Below the pieces are notes generated by a model that saw nothing but the letters and a program-made list of their open reading frames with translations, ran no database searches and was not told where the DNA came from. Source: Halorussus marinus (lineage in GTDB: Archaea; Halobacteriota; Halobacteria; Halobacteriales; Haladaptataceae). From it: a stretch of 64,000 nucleotides of DNA. Positions 1-7,888 of this stretch are shown here, piece by piece. The number at the start of each line of letters is the position of its first letter. Within the stretch, counting starts at the first letter, position 1. The DNA lies in contig NZ_SBIV01000003.1 of the NCBI RefSeq assembly GCF_004765795.1, forward strand, positions 1 to 64,000, in the 5' to 3' direction. A program made the position numbers and the translations under genes.

Positions 1-29
1 CTTTGAGCAACCGGTACAACCTCCCCGAT

Positions 30-73
30 GAAGCGGGAGATTTGCGTCATGGTCAACGGAACTCTCCCGCTTC
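30..73. repeat. 11-bp inverted repeat resembling an IS200/IS605-type element end
   Basis: An 11-base arm, GAAGCGGGAGA (30-40), is repeated in exact reverse complement at 63-73, enclosing a 22-base loop. On the minus strand it is followed by CTCCCGCTTCATCGGGGAGG. From memory, haloarchaeal TnpB-bearing (IS200/IS605, IS1341-type) elements end in hairpins like this, so the arm may be the right end of such an element lying mostly left of the window. It sits 44 bases past the premature stop of the Nmad3-like fragment. Seen: the perfect repeat. Inferred: the element identity, which needs the sequence to the left. Confidence 0.45.
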
Positions 74-116
74 AACTCCTTTGATTTAGCGGCCTACCTC
101 TCTGCCGTATGGCGAT

Positions 117-482
117 TCAACACAGCCTATACAGCCTGATTGATCCAAGTCCGTTCGAGGGTTTCAGGCTTGAATAGAACACCAGCAAATCGCCATTTGA
201 CAGTTTTCGTAACGACTGCCGTTTCTTTTTCCCTACCTCGCCATATGTGTACGTCTCAAACTCGGGGTCATAGTGTAGCGTGGTGATTCCATCTCGTGTC
301 GTATGCTCAGACGCAGTTGACCCTATTCTACTCGAAAACGAATCGTACGTTGTTTCCTCTGTAGTATCCGCATCTTCGGGAATCGGGATGTAGTCAAAAC
401 GCCCATCGCTGTTTATCGGACTATGGCCACCACCACCAATCTCCCCAGAATCCAGCCCTACTCGAATCAGATATCCTGACAT
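117..482 (-). pseudogene. Nmad3-like nucleotide-modification-associated protein, C-terminally truncated
   Basis: The 121-residue product begins with a glycine-rich RVGLDSGEIGGGG segment, then a YIPIPED stretch near residue 32, HYDPEFETYTYG near 70-81 and GDLLVFYSSLKP near 97-108. This order matches the N-terminal half of the Nmad3 family (nucleotide modification associated domain 3), whose members are normally about twice this long. The frame stops soon after the LLVFY strand, and an insertion-element-like hairpin follows, so the gene is probably broken. Nmad proteins are predicted to work with modified nucleotides or hypermodified DNA; no activity can be assigned to a fragment. The family call rests on motif memory. 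Confidence 0.55.
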
Positions 483-613
483 TATCGCAACCAGTGTCCC
501 AACGGAGTAAATAGGTTCACCAAACCAGGCTGGCTGCCACCAGAACCAGTCAGGGTCGAGGGCCGTGTGGTTTCGTATCTTCCCTGCTGAGGCTTCGAAT
601 TACTCTGAGGATG

Positions 614-1420
614 TTATTGAGCCGCTGCATGTGTTTCGAGTCCAGCCGCGATACGTTCCATGTATTCCTCGTGGGTGATCTGTGCGCCGCGAAACTGCGG
701 GCTCATGTGTCCGCAGGGAAGGATTGGGACGTCGTGTTCGCGTGTTGCGCGGTGGAGTGTCCCGTGAACTTCGGTGATTGAGGACGGGTCGTCGAGATCA
801 CCGATGGGGTCTGCTTGGAGGTGTGTCTGGACGGCGTCCCAAGCTCGGCTGCCGAAGGTGAAGATCAAGTCGGGGTTGATGTATTCTAATTCGCGGATGA
901 GACAGAGGCGGACTGAGGCATCGAGGGCTGCTTTGGAGGGGCTGTTTTCGCGGTACTTCACCACGTCAGTCATGTAGAAATCATCGAAAAAGGATCCGGA
1001 GAGCAGATACTGCCACCATGGCTCGTCCACATCGATCAACCCGTGTTCTTGGCACTGTTGGATGAACTCCGAGGTAAAGTCTGTGTAGCGTTTCTTCGCT
1101 AACCATCGAGCGCCGAAGCGCTGGTCAACGTGTACCTTTTCTCTGTAGTTATCGGTGTCGAGGTCGGCGTAGGCGTTTGCCTCGAAGACGACGTGCTCTC
1201 CTGGCACGCCGGGGTCAGCGAGTAAGAAGACGTAGGAAGGGTTGTTTTGCTCCCAATCGTGGTAGTAGGCGTAGGTGAGTTTTTCGAGAACCTGTTCGGG
1301 AACATCGACCATGTGGTGGTCATTCAAGCGGTCGCGGACGCGGTCGTAAGCACGTTGCTGAGTCTCTTGGAGATACCTGGATTCGGGATGTTCGATGTGC
1401 TCAACAAACTCTGAATTCAT
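614..1420 (-). CDS. Uracil-DNA glycosylase-like superfamily protein
   Basis: This 268-residue protein has the order of motifs of the UDG fold. A strand ending FLLADPGVPG (about 65-74) stands in the place of the GExPG motif 1. FYMTDVVKYR (148-157) matches the Y-x-T-N-x-VK strand. A helix and INPDLIFTFGSRAWDA (181-196) match the segment where family 4/5 enzymes have I-x-P-x-x-I-x-x-x-G. ILPCGHMSP (233-241) corresponds to the HPS motif 2. No cysteine set for the family 4 iron-sulfur cluster is visible. It may excise or sense altered bases, or be an accessory-island member with another role. It lies beside the Nmad3 fragment, in the same orientation. Confidence 0.7.
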   Translation of the reverse strand: MNSEFVEHIEHPESRYLQETQQRAYDRVRDRLNDHHMVDVPEQVLEKLTYAYYHDWEQNNPSYVFLLADPGVPGEHVVFEANAYADLDTDNYREKVHVDQRFGARWLAKKRYTDFTSEFIQQCQEHGLIDVDEPWWQYLLSGSFFDDFYMTDVVKYRENSPSKAALDASVRLCLIRELEYINPDLIFTFGSRAWDAVQTHLQADPIGDLDDPSSITEVHGTLHRATREHDVPILPCGHMSPQFRGAQITHEEYMERIAAGLETHAAAQ

Positions 1421-1581
1421 GTTGTAGGGCCATTGAGCTACGTCGGACTTAGTTGTTCCAACGAGGATAGCGACCAGTCGGATTGTTTCCGGGAAGCCCT
1501 CGACATCGGATATTTACGGGAAATGCCGCGAGTTCCTCACACAATCACTGCGGGGATACACGAAGATCTTACTGGCGATTA

Positions 1582-2088
1582 TTACTCGTCGTCGTACTCG
1601 ACGGTGACGATGTGTGGTTCGACGCCTGGTCCGTGTCTGTACTCGTGGATGTCGACCTCTGTTTTCAGATGATGCCGGACGGCGCTCTCCCAGTGTTCAA
1701 GATGGACTTCCCAGCACTCGTCGAGTGCTTCGTCGCTCACGTCTGCGACGTCGTCTACGCCGTCGACGTCCTTCGCGGCCTCGTGAACTTGCCACTGTTC
1801 TGGGTGCGCGGTCTCTTCAGCTGCATCATCCTCGATGAACTGTTCCGGTTCGAGAGTGAGTGGGGCTGTCTTTGGGTTTGGCCAGTAGGTTCCTTCCTGG
1901 TGGACGTGGGTGCTGGCGGTAACGCGACCCTCCAGTGGTCGGTTGAATCGGAGTTTGTGGGTTCGACGAGTGTGGGCGTCGCGTGCGTTGCGTCGCATCG
2001 CGTTGAGGATGTCGTCGGGATCAACGACGAGGATGACGCTATCATCTGTGTCGGTGCTCGTGTCGGTGGAATTCTGTGTTCCCGTCAT
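1582..2088 (-). CDS. Acidic haloarchaeal hypothetical protein
   Basis: The 168-residue product is rich in Asp, Glu and His. It starts with a Ser/Thr/Asp-rich tail, followed by a hydrophobic strand SVILVVDPDDI and a basic patch RRNARDAHTRRTHKLRF (about 30-46). The C-terminal third has repeated HLEHWESAVRHHL-type amphipathic helix residues. I do not recognise a family and see no catalytic motif. I chose the ATG at 2088 over an in-frame GTG at 2103 that would add five residues. The composition is typical of haloarchaeal proteins, which supports real coding despite overlapping frames on the other strand. Confidence 0.55.
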   Translation of the reverse strand: MTGTQNSTDTSTDTDDSVILVVDPDDILNAMRRNARDAHTRRTHKLRFNRPLEGRVTASTHVHQEGTYWPNPKTAPLTLEPEQFIEDDAAEETAHPEQWQVHEAAKDVDGVDDVADVSDEALDECWEVHLEHWESAVRHHLKTEVDIHEYRHGPGVEPHIVTVEYDDE

Positions 2089-2103
2089 GGTCGAACAGCA
2101 CAC

Positions 2104-2514
2104 AATTTCTCACCTGGTTTCGGATAAACCCTGGCCACAATACTCCCTCAGAAGATATTATGCGACCTATTGGCTCTTCTAAAGCCGTTTCACTATGGTG
2201 TAGGAGGTTCGCTGTCACGCGGTTACGAATGTTTCATCGCGGAGTTCTACGAGGGCGAGAATGACCCGAGTGCGAGTGTGGTCGCTAGGGTGCGGTTCGG
2301 AGCCTCGACGTTCCTTGATCGCTGGCTTGCAACTCTCGGGGAGGCTGATGAACTCAACTCACCGGTAGAGAAGCGTCTGTTTCGTGTTGGTGTCGGATGC
2401 AGATTTAGAGTCTATGTATGCTGAGCGGTTGTAGAGGCGACTTTGGTCAGAACTCTTCTCAACGAGTACCTTTATTCCGAGGGCGGATTTAGAGTCTATG
2501 TACGCTGAGCGGCT
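2104..2514. other. Gene-poor stretch upstream of the abiE pair
   Basis: No convincing gene is seen here. Short frames exist (for example 2170-2424 on the plus strand), but they match no family I know and run through the duplicated motif described separately. The right end contains a TATA-like CTTTATTCC (2470-2478) placed to drive the antitoxin gene that starts at 2515. The rest may be decayed coding sequence. Confidence 0.5.
2402..2432 (+). repeat. 31-base direct repeat, copy 1
   Basis: Begins GATTTAGAGTCTATGTATGC and ends CTGAGCGGTTGT. Differs from copy 2 at three positions. Copy 1 lies upstream of the TATA-like element of the antitoxin gene. Confidence 0.85.
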
Positions 2515-2516
2515 AT
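2486..2516 (+). repeat. 31-base direct repeat, copy 2, over the abiEi start
   Basis: Begins GATTTAGAGTCTATGTACGC and ends in the first two bases of the abiEi start codon. Its placement, from just after the TATA-like element to the ATG, is where a repressor would block transcription. The two copies start 84 bases apart, close to eight helical turns. Inference: an operator for autoregulation by AbiEi. AbiEi antitoxins studied in bacteria repress their own promoter. Confidence 0.8.
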
Positions 2517-3348
2517 GGACTCAACAAACGGCGAAGAGACTCAACGAAAGAGCCTGGCGACACGTGAGTCGCAGGCACTGTCACGGCTTGCAAGCGAGAA
2601 CCGGCAGGTCATCACTATTAGTGACATCGCGGATGTCCTCGACATTCCGCGGAAGTCGGCCAAGGACATGGCGTATGCCCTCAAGGAGAAAGGCTGGCTA
2701 GAGCGGATCGCCCACGGGAAGTACCTCATCCTGCCGCTCGCTGCGGGCGAGAACGCCGTGTATACCGAACACGAGTTCGTCATCGCATCAGCACTCGTAG
2801 ACCCGATGTACATCGGGTACTGGAGCGCGCTGAACCATCACGGGCTGACGGAGCAGCTGTCTCGAACGGTGTACATCGTGACGACAGAGCGCGCCCAAGA
2901 GCGGGAAATCCACGGGGTAACGTATCGACCCGTGACCGTCACTGAGCAGAAGTTCTTCGGCTATCACCCGACGGCAGTCGGGTCAAACCAGGTGAACATA
3001 GCGAGCATCGAGAAAACCCTGGTCGATTGCGCCGACCACCCCGAGTTCTGCGGGGGTATCAGCGAGCTTGCGAAGGCGATGCAGAATGCTGTCGACACGC
3101 AATGTTCGTGGGAGCGAGTCGTCGAGTACCTGCGGCGAGTTGGGAACGGTGCCGCAACGAAACGACTCGTGTATCTCGCCGACCAGTTGGATATTTCTCT
3201 GCCAGGGTACGAGGACCTCGTCGAGAACTTCACAACTGGCTACCCACTGCTAGATCCGACGAGAGAAGCGAAGGGTACCCGCGACAGCACGTATCAACTC
3301 CGTCTGAACGTCGCCCCCGAATCGTTCCTCCCGGAGGACTTCTCATGA
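2515..3348 (+). CDS. AbiEi-type antitoxin (transcriptional repressor of the AbiE system)
   Basis: The 277-residue protein opens with a winged helix-turn-helix (about 15-75): a helix with ESQALSRLA, the ISDIADVLDIPRKSAKDMAYALKEKGWLERI recognition region (split here by function, not gap) and a wing ending GKYLILPL. It continues with the AbiEi antitoxin domain (YIGYWSALNHHGLTEQ, then SIEKTLVDCADHPEFCGG). In type IV AbiE systems this protein neutralises the AbiEii nucleotidyltransferase and represses the operon. The stop overlaps the toxin start as ATGA. A directly repeated motif covers its start and probably serves as its operator. The family assignment is strong; function in archaea is inferred. 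Confidence 0.88.
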   Translation: MDSTNGEETQRKSLATRESQALSRLASENRQVITISDIADVLDIPRKSAKDMAYALKEKGWLERIAHGKYLILPLAAGENAVYTEHEFVIASALVDPMYIGYWSALNHHGLTEQLSRTVYIVTTERAQEREIHGVTYRPVTVTEQKFFGYHPTAVGSNQVNIASIEKTLVDCADHPEFCGGISELAKAMQNAVDTQCSWERVVEYLRRVGNGAATKRLVYLADQLDISLPGYEDLVENFTTGYPLLDPTREAKGTRDSTYQLRLNVAPESFLPEDFS

Positions 3349-4151
3349 TCTCTGAAGCGCAACTTCGACGGCAGGCCAGAGAGTTAGATGTTCGCCTCGG
3401 CTACGCGGAGAAGAACTACGTCAATTCGTGGATCCTCTGGGCAATCTACACGAGTTCGTACGGTGACAACCTGCTGTTCAAGGGCGGCACTGCACTCAGC
3501 AAGTTGTACTTCCCGGAGACGTGGCGCTACTCGGAAGACCTCGATTTCGGTGTCGAGGGAGCGTACCAGGGGAGCGAAGCCGAGTTGCAAAGCACATTGG
3601 ACGACGCGACCAGAGCCTCTGGTATCGACTTCGAGGTAACCAAACACCGCGAACTACAGAAAGAAGCGTACCCGACGCACTACGTCGATATCGACATCCA
3701 GTACACCGCTGTGCTCGGTCACAAGAACACAACGAGTCTCGACGTCATGATCGACGAATACGTGGCGTTTGACCCAGTGACTCATCACCACCGCTACGAA
3801 GACGTCCCAGAATTCGAGTTGACCGCGTACAGCTTGGAGGAGATCTTCGCGGAGAAGTTGCGAGCACTCTATCAGCGGTCACAGGCTCGTGACTACTACG
3901 ACCTCTATCGAATGATTACGGAGGCTAACATTGATGATTCGGTTATCATTCCGGCATTCAGGCGGAAGTGCGACCACGACGGGCTAGACATCAACCTTCG
4001 GGACGGGCTTCCTGGAGAGAAACGGGACGAGATTCGTGACGGTTGGCAGAATACGCTTCCTGATTTGGTTGCAGACCTACCCGAGTTCGGCACCGTGTAT
4101 GACACACTCGAAGACTACGTCGATTCGCTAATAGACGAGCAGCAACGCTAG
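3345..4151 (+). CDS. AbiEii/AbiGii family nucleotidyltransferase toxin
   Basis: The 268-residue protein carries the DNA-polymerase-beta-like nucleotidyltransferase signature: FKGGTALSK at 45-53 and SEDLDF at 63-68, with the catalytic acidic pair in the latter. Downstream are the conserved EEIFAEKLRAL and ARDYYDLYRM segments of the AbiEii family. Known AbiEii toxins inhibit growth as nucleotidyltransferases; some members of the wider family modify tRNA acceptor ends, and the target here is unknown. The start ATG at 3345 overlaps the antitoxin stop by four bases, giving translational coupling. A longer upstream reading in this frame is the shadow of the antitoxin gene. Confidence 0.9.
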   Translation: MISEAQLRRQARELDVRLGYAEKNYVNSWILWAIYTSSYGDNLLFKGGTALSKLYFPETWRYSEDLDFGVEGAYQGSEAELQSTLDDATRASGIDFEVTKHRELQKEAYPTHYVDIDIQYTAVLGHKNTTSLDVMIDEYVAFDPVTHHHRYEDVPEFELTAYSLEEIFAEKLRALYQRSQARDYYDLYRMITEANIDDSVIIPAFRRKCDHDGLDINLRDGLPGEKRDEIRDGWQNTLPDLVADLPEFGTVYDTLEDYVDSLIDEQQR

Positions 4152-4221
4152 TTCTGGAAGTGGACAACGGCAGAACCGAGTGCCCGGGTGCGTTGGCTTT
4201 CGGTCACATCGTACCGTTCTG

Positions 4222-4602
4222 CTATGCTATTGCGCCGGTGTCTTCGGCGATAACCATTCCAGCTTCGCAAACAGGGCATTGTTCGTCGACGAGTTCATCG
4301 ATGGTCTTGACTGCGTTCGACTGGCACTCCGGACACGCTTTCTCATCCCTATCCAAGTCTAGGTCCACTTGCGTTTCACAGTGGATGCAGAAGCAGTACG
4401 TGTTGAACCCGGTGCGACGGTCGATCTCTTCCTGTGATGCGTCCTCGCCGATCACTTCTCTCGCTCGCCCCATTTCCCCGGGATGTGGACAGTGGACGCG
4501 TTCGCCGTCATCCGCTACCGCGTACATGTAGTACCCCCAGCCGGACGGCATCTTAAAGTCACAGTCCGGATTCGTACAGTAGAAGTCGAATATCTGGGGC
4601 AT
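4222..4602 (-). CDS. Small multi-zinc-ribbon protein, function unknown
   Basis: This 126-residue protein carries several Cys pairs: CTNPDC near residue 9, an isolated CPHPG near 38, CFCIHC near 70, CPEC near 90 and CPVC near 108. Together they suggest two or three zinc ribbons. Between them lies an acidic segment. No enzymatic motif is visible. Small rubredoxin- or ribbon-like proteins of this type often bind nucleic acid or partner proteins in haloarchaeal mobile regions. I do not recognise a named family. It is transcribed toward the AbiE genes. Confidence 0.65.
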   Translation of the reverse strand: MPQIFDFYCTNPDCDFKMPSGWGYYMYAVADDGERVHCPHPGEMGRAREVIGEDASQEEIDRRTGFNTYCFCIHCETQVDLDLDRDEKACPECQSNAVKTIDELVDEQCPVCEAGMVIAEDTGAIA

Positions 4603-4881
4603 CGATGCGGTGCTACACCGGCACGCCGGTAATCAGTTTCCCCAACGCCGAGCCATCTTCAGTTGGACCGTATTCTGCAGAACGCGCACCAGGCTCCCGC
4701 ACTGTGGTCCCCCGTTTGAGGCTGTGCAGTTCACTATTTTGCCAGCACAGAGTGGCACAGTTTCCACGGTGATTGATTTCCAGATTGGCGGGGTTTAATC
4801 CCCTGCTCGGCAAGTGTACGAACTAATTCGTCGAGCAACCCTGGGAACTTTGATACATGTGTTCGATTGCGTTCGATACGG

Positions 4882-5274
4882 ATGTTTGAGATACTGGACG
4901 CGACAGAGGATGATCTCGTTGCCGTACGTGTCGGGGGTGGTACTGCGGACGGATACGAGGAATTCTATTCACTACTCATTGAGCGAACGAAGCAACACGG
5001 GTCAATCCGAGTGTATGAGGAAGTCCCCGACTGGACAGCAACGACGTATCTCACCCATCTGCACGGGGTTCTTCCAGACCTTCGATACGGGCCCAAGTTC
5101 GACATCCGTTCTTACGCGTGCGTCGGAGACTCGTTCTGGGCGAAATTACTCTTTCACCAGTGGCGAGCTATTCGGCCAGTCTGGCCAGTTGCTCCCGACC
5201 AGATGCGATACTTCCAACTAGACAACCGCGACGAGGCCATACAATGGATCCGTAACGTCTCACCCCGCCCGTAG
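4882..5274 (+). CDS. SpoIIAA-like (STAS/SEC14) domain protein
   Basis: The 130-residue product starts MFEILDATEDDLVAVRVGGG, followed by a Y-E-E-F helix, a KQHGSIRVYEEVPDW strand and a C-terminal RYFQLDNRDEAIQWI helix. This pattern fits the SpoIIAA-like/STAS-SEC14 family (DUF3478 type), small cytosolic proteins thought to bind a ligand or partner; no enzyme activity is known to me. I chose the ATG at 4882; an in-frame TTG at 4867 would add five residues. A competing overlapping frame (4814-5221) has no family resemblance and was discarded. Confidence 0.6.
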   Translation: MFEILDATEDDLVAVRVGGGTADGYEEFYSLLIERTKQHGSIRVYEEVPDWTATTYLTHLHGVLPDLRYGPKFDIRSYACVGDSFWAKLLFHQWRAIRPVWPVAPDQMRYFQLDNRDEAIQWIRNVSPRP

Positions 5275-5348
5275 CACTACGATTCTCAGCTGTATTATGC
5301 GGATTGTGGAGACGAAGAACAGGTGAGTGAACTGTTCATGACTCTCTA

Positions 5349-6386
5349 TCAATAAGTTGCATCGAGGATGGTGAGGTCGCGTTCCAGCTGCGGCTCGATT
5401 TTTGGGCTTCGACAGTCGATATCGAGCTGTTCATGTTGCCAGTGACGTCCGTCTTTTCCGTTCCAAACACCGTAGATGGTGACCTTCGGGAGTTGAATCA
5501 CTCCGAACAGGATTGCGAGGTAGTAGAGTAGTTCGGCTGCTTGCGTCCACGAGCCCGTTGATTTTCGCGGAATGTCGATAGGGTACTCAACGTGCTGGGC
5601 CGGCACGCCGGCATCGATGCTCCTGTCGATGAATCCGTAATCATTGCTGAACAGCACTGCTTGCTTTCGACTGTTCTGATTGAATTCTTGGTACGCGGAA
5701 ATGATCGCTTCATCACCGGTGTCACACTCGATAATATCGACTGTCCGGTCAGTCCGTAGGCGACGATACTCGTAGAGCCCGAGGAACCCTTCCCGATTGG
5801 AGCCGGCTGGCTGGTTATCGAGCCGAGCGAATTCGTCGCCGAAGGCTTCGGTCAACTCGTGTGTATTGTACTGCTTGAAGTGCCAATCCAGTTCTTCCTT
5901 GACGCCGGTTGCGAGTGCGTATCCATTAGTTGGGCGGCGGTCTCGTTCGTCAGTATCGCCCGTCTCACTATCGAATCCAAGCGCTTCAGGCAGCCGCCAC
6001 GGCATAATATTCGCATCAAGCCCAACGACAACAGGGTCGTTGCCGGCTTCGAGATCTGCATACCCGTACCGCCGAATGAAATCTTGGACGTCGTCGTGGT
6101 TTGCTGGCGTTACGTGGCCGCTTCCGACCGCCGCGCGAGTGTACGTTTCTGCATCTGGCAGGTCATTGAAGGCAGGTTCACCGTACTTCGCTGGAATCGT
6201 GTCACGGTTATCCTGATACGTCATCGTTCCTTGCGTAAACCGTACCGTAGCCCGGCCATCGTCCTCTAAGGTGATCTGAACTAACTCACCGATATCTGTA
6301 CACGGATGCTTCACAGAGACTGATTCGACGCCTTGGTCGTATAGCGCGTTCAACAGCACTACCAATCGCCGACGCTCAATCTCCAT
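5349..6386 (-). CDS. PIN-domain nuclease partnered with a CARF-like protein
   Basis: The 345-residue protein has a unique N-terminal region (1-115), then a PIN-type nuclease core: VVVGLDANIM with Asp124, a GVKEELDWHF helix with Glu164/165, GDEAI with Asp225 and LFSNDYGFIDR with Asp249. The C-terminal about 75 residues are hydrophobic and then basic. PIN domains usually cut RNA with a metal held by such acidic residues. The start overlaps the stop of the upstream CARF-like gene (TAATG), and an excellent ribosome site, AAGGAGGT, lies inside that gene's 3' end, so the two are co-translated. Inference: an RNase controlled by the CARF-like partner. Confidence 0.7.
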   Translation of the reverse strand: MEIERRRLVVLLNALYDQGVESVSVKHPCTDIGELVQITLEDDGRATVRFTQGTMTYQDNRDTIPAKYGEPAFNDLPDAETYTRAAVGSGHVTPANHDDVQDFIRRYGYADLEAGNDPVVVGLDANIMPWRLPEALGFDSETGDTDERDRRPTNGYALATGVKEELDWHFKQYNTHELTEAFGDEFARLDNQPAGSNREGFLGLYEYRRLRTDRTVDIIECDTGDEAIISAYQEFNQNSRKQAVLFSNDYGFIDRSIDAGVPAQHVEYPIDIPRKSTGSWTQAAELLYYLAILFGVIQLPKVTIYGVWNGKDGRHWQHEQLDIDCRSPKIEPQLERDLTILDATY

Positions 6387-6856
6387 TACAGAACCTCCTT
6401 AAAATCGATCAAATCAGTTGCTGTCCGTGGGATTTCGGCATAGTACTGCCCGTAATACCCCCCTGCTTTCCGGTGGAAATAGAAGATGTGGTCGGCGTCA
6501 AACTTGAACCCCGCTTGGAACGCAATCGCGGACATAAACTTTCGACCCGGCGTTACGTCCACAGCAACCGTGTCTTCCTGATCCAGAGCGGCTTCGATAG
6601 TAGATCGATAGAAATCAATGATGCCGGGGAAGTCAGTCTCCTGTTCCAACTCGTGTACTGAGACATCAGCATCTCCGCCATACGCATCGATGATTACCTC
6701 GAACCGGTCAGTAGCCTCGGCAACGTAATCAGCGACGCCGGGATTCGATAGAACCCAGACCTCGTCCGGCACATACCCTTGATCACAGGCAGCAGTCAAC
6801 GGGTTCAGAATCCCCGGCATCGTCGGGGTGCCGTTAGTCATCCAGACGTTAACCAT
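6386..6856 (-). CDS. Single-domain CARF-like ligand sensor
   Basis: This 156-residue protein reads as a lone Rossmann-like CARF domain. The first strand and loop (VWMTNGTPTMPGILNPL, 4-20) match the ligand-binding start; EVWVLSNPG (32-40) is the second strand; and VAVDVTPGRKFMSAIAF (97-113) matches the hallmark D-x-T-x-G-x-K-x-M-S motif of CARF proteins. CARF domains bind cyclic oligoadenylates made by type III CRISPR effectors or related nucleotides. No effector is fused here; the next gene, overlapping by one base, supplies a PIN nuclease. No CRISPR array or cas gene is visible in the window. The assignment is from motif recognition and is fairly firm at fold level. Confidence 0.7.
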   Translation of the reverse strand: MVNVWMTNGTPTMPGILNPLTAACDQGYVPDEVWVLSNPGVADYVAEATDRFEVIIDAYGGDADVSVHELEQETDFPGIIDFYRSTIEAALDQEDTVAVDVTPGRKFMSAIAFQAGFKFDADHIFYFHRKAGGYYGQYYAEIPRTATDLIDFKEVL

Positions 6857-6983
6857 TAGCCTACGAGAGTCACTCTGGTTTCAATAGTGTTCTCCCACTT
6901 GAGAGGACACTCTTGATTGTTGGTCTCCTCCTCCCTGCTTAGTGTCTCAACGGCTTTTGGTGTTCAACAACCAACGGACGAGC

Positions 6984-7325
6984 ATGTCCTCACATAATAT
7001 CGAACCCGAGTGGACAGTAGAATGGGCGACACCATCACCGAACGGTGACGAATACCTTGACAACTTGGTCTTGAGCCGTGACCAAGCAATCGAATACGGA
7101 GACGAGCTGGTGATGTCGCTTCGAGTGGATGGTAGAATGCTGCGAGAACGAGAACTTGACCCTAGAGAACCATTTATCTGGAAAATCGAGGATGGTGAGC
7201 TATTGACGGAGCAAATATCTCGTAGAGCATTCGAAGAGGTAGCGAAGAGTGACCGAGATGATGCTCTCTACGCACAACAAGTGCTGAGGTCTCGGGCTGA
7301 AAGGAGATTGAACCGGTCACGGTAA
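6984..7325 (+). CDS. Hypothetical protein
   Basis: The 113-residue product (start MSSHNIEPEWTVEW at 6984) is charged and soluble. It has a short beta-like segment followed by DQAIEYGDELVMSLRVDG and a C-terminal basic helix. An in-frame upstream start at 6942 would add 14 residues with poor haloarchaeal composition, so I prefer the internal ATG. It is divergent from the CARF-like gene, with the promoter region shared. No family is recognised. Confidence 0.45.
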   Translation: MSSHNIEPEWTVEWATPSPNGDEYLDNLVLSRDQAIEYGDELVMSLRVDGRMLRERELDPREPFIWKIEDGELLTEQISRRAFEEVAKSDRDDALYAQQVLRSRAERRLNRSR

Positions 7326-7888
7326 TAATCAAGATTAGATAGAAAATAGTACAAATCTCAGCTATTGCCGCCGCCGATACATGATAAAGAAGTGACTGTA
7401 TCTGCCGTTGCGTACAAGAAGAAATAATGGAAAAATCGCGGGACGGCTCCATTCTGGTTAGTCATATTCCGATAATATGGATGAATACAGAACCGAATCG
7501 CCCTACTCCCATACGGTGATTTTTGCAGATCTCTATATTATGGGTGACTGCGTAACCATCTGGTTTCGCGGGTCATCAAGATATAACAGATTGATACTAA
7601 TGTACCCAATATTCCAATTTCAACTTAGTCATCCCTATTGAGCTATGGTGGATGAGAATGCCATCTTCTCTGCTACACGACAGACCGATGAAGGACATTT
7701 GCAGAGCCGAACGACGCAGATGGTATTATGAGTCCTATGTTCCCGCTCTGAATAGATCGGATCGCGTTCAACCCACCGAGGCAACGCTATTAATGTCTCG
7801 CCTTCTTCAGAACTGGACGACCGTTTTGCACCTCAGAGACTTCTTCGTTGGTAGCAGGATCTAGCCGACATAACCCGGAGAAGAGGGA
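7326..7888. other. AT-rich gap without a supported gene
   Basis: About 560 bases of distinctly AT-rich DNA. The only frame of note (7652-7864, plus strand, 70 codons) has no recognisable motif and atypical composition. No tRNA, CRISPR repeat or strong terminal inverted repeat is visible. It may be a decayed part of the island. Confidence 0.5.

Noticed and set aside
2170-2424. 84-codon frame upstream of abiEi
   Set aside because: No motif; Cys/Phe-rich composition unlike haloarchaeal proteins; it crosses the duplicated motif.
4814-5221. 135-codon plus-strand frame overlapping the SpoIIAA-like gene
   Set aside because: No family resemblance and poor composition, while the frame 4882-5274 has a recognisable domain.
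7652-7864. 70-codon frame in the AT-rich gap
   Set aside because: No recognisable motif or ribosome site; probably chance in AT-rich DNA.
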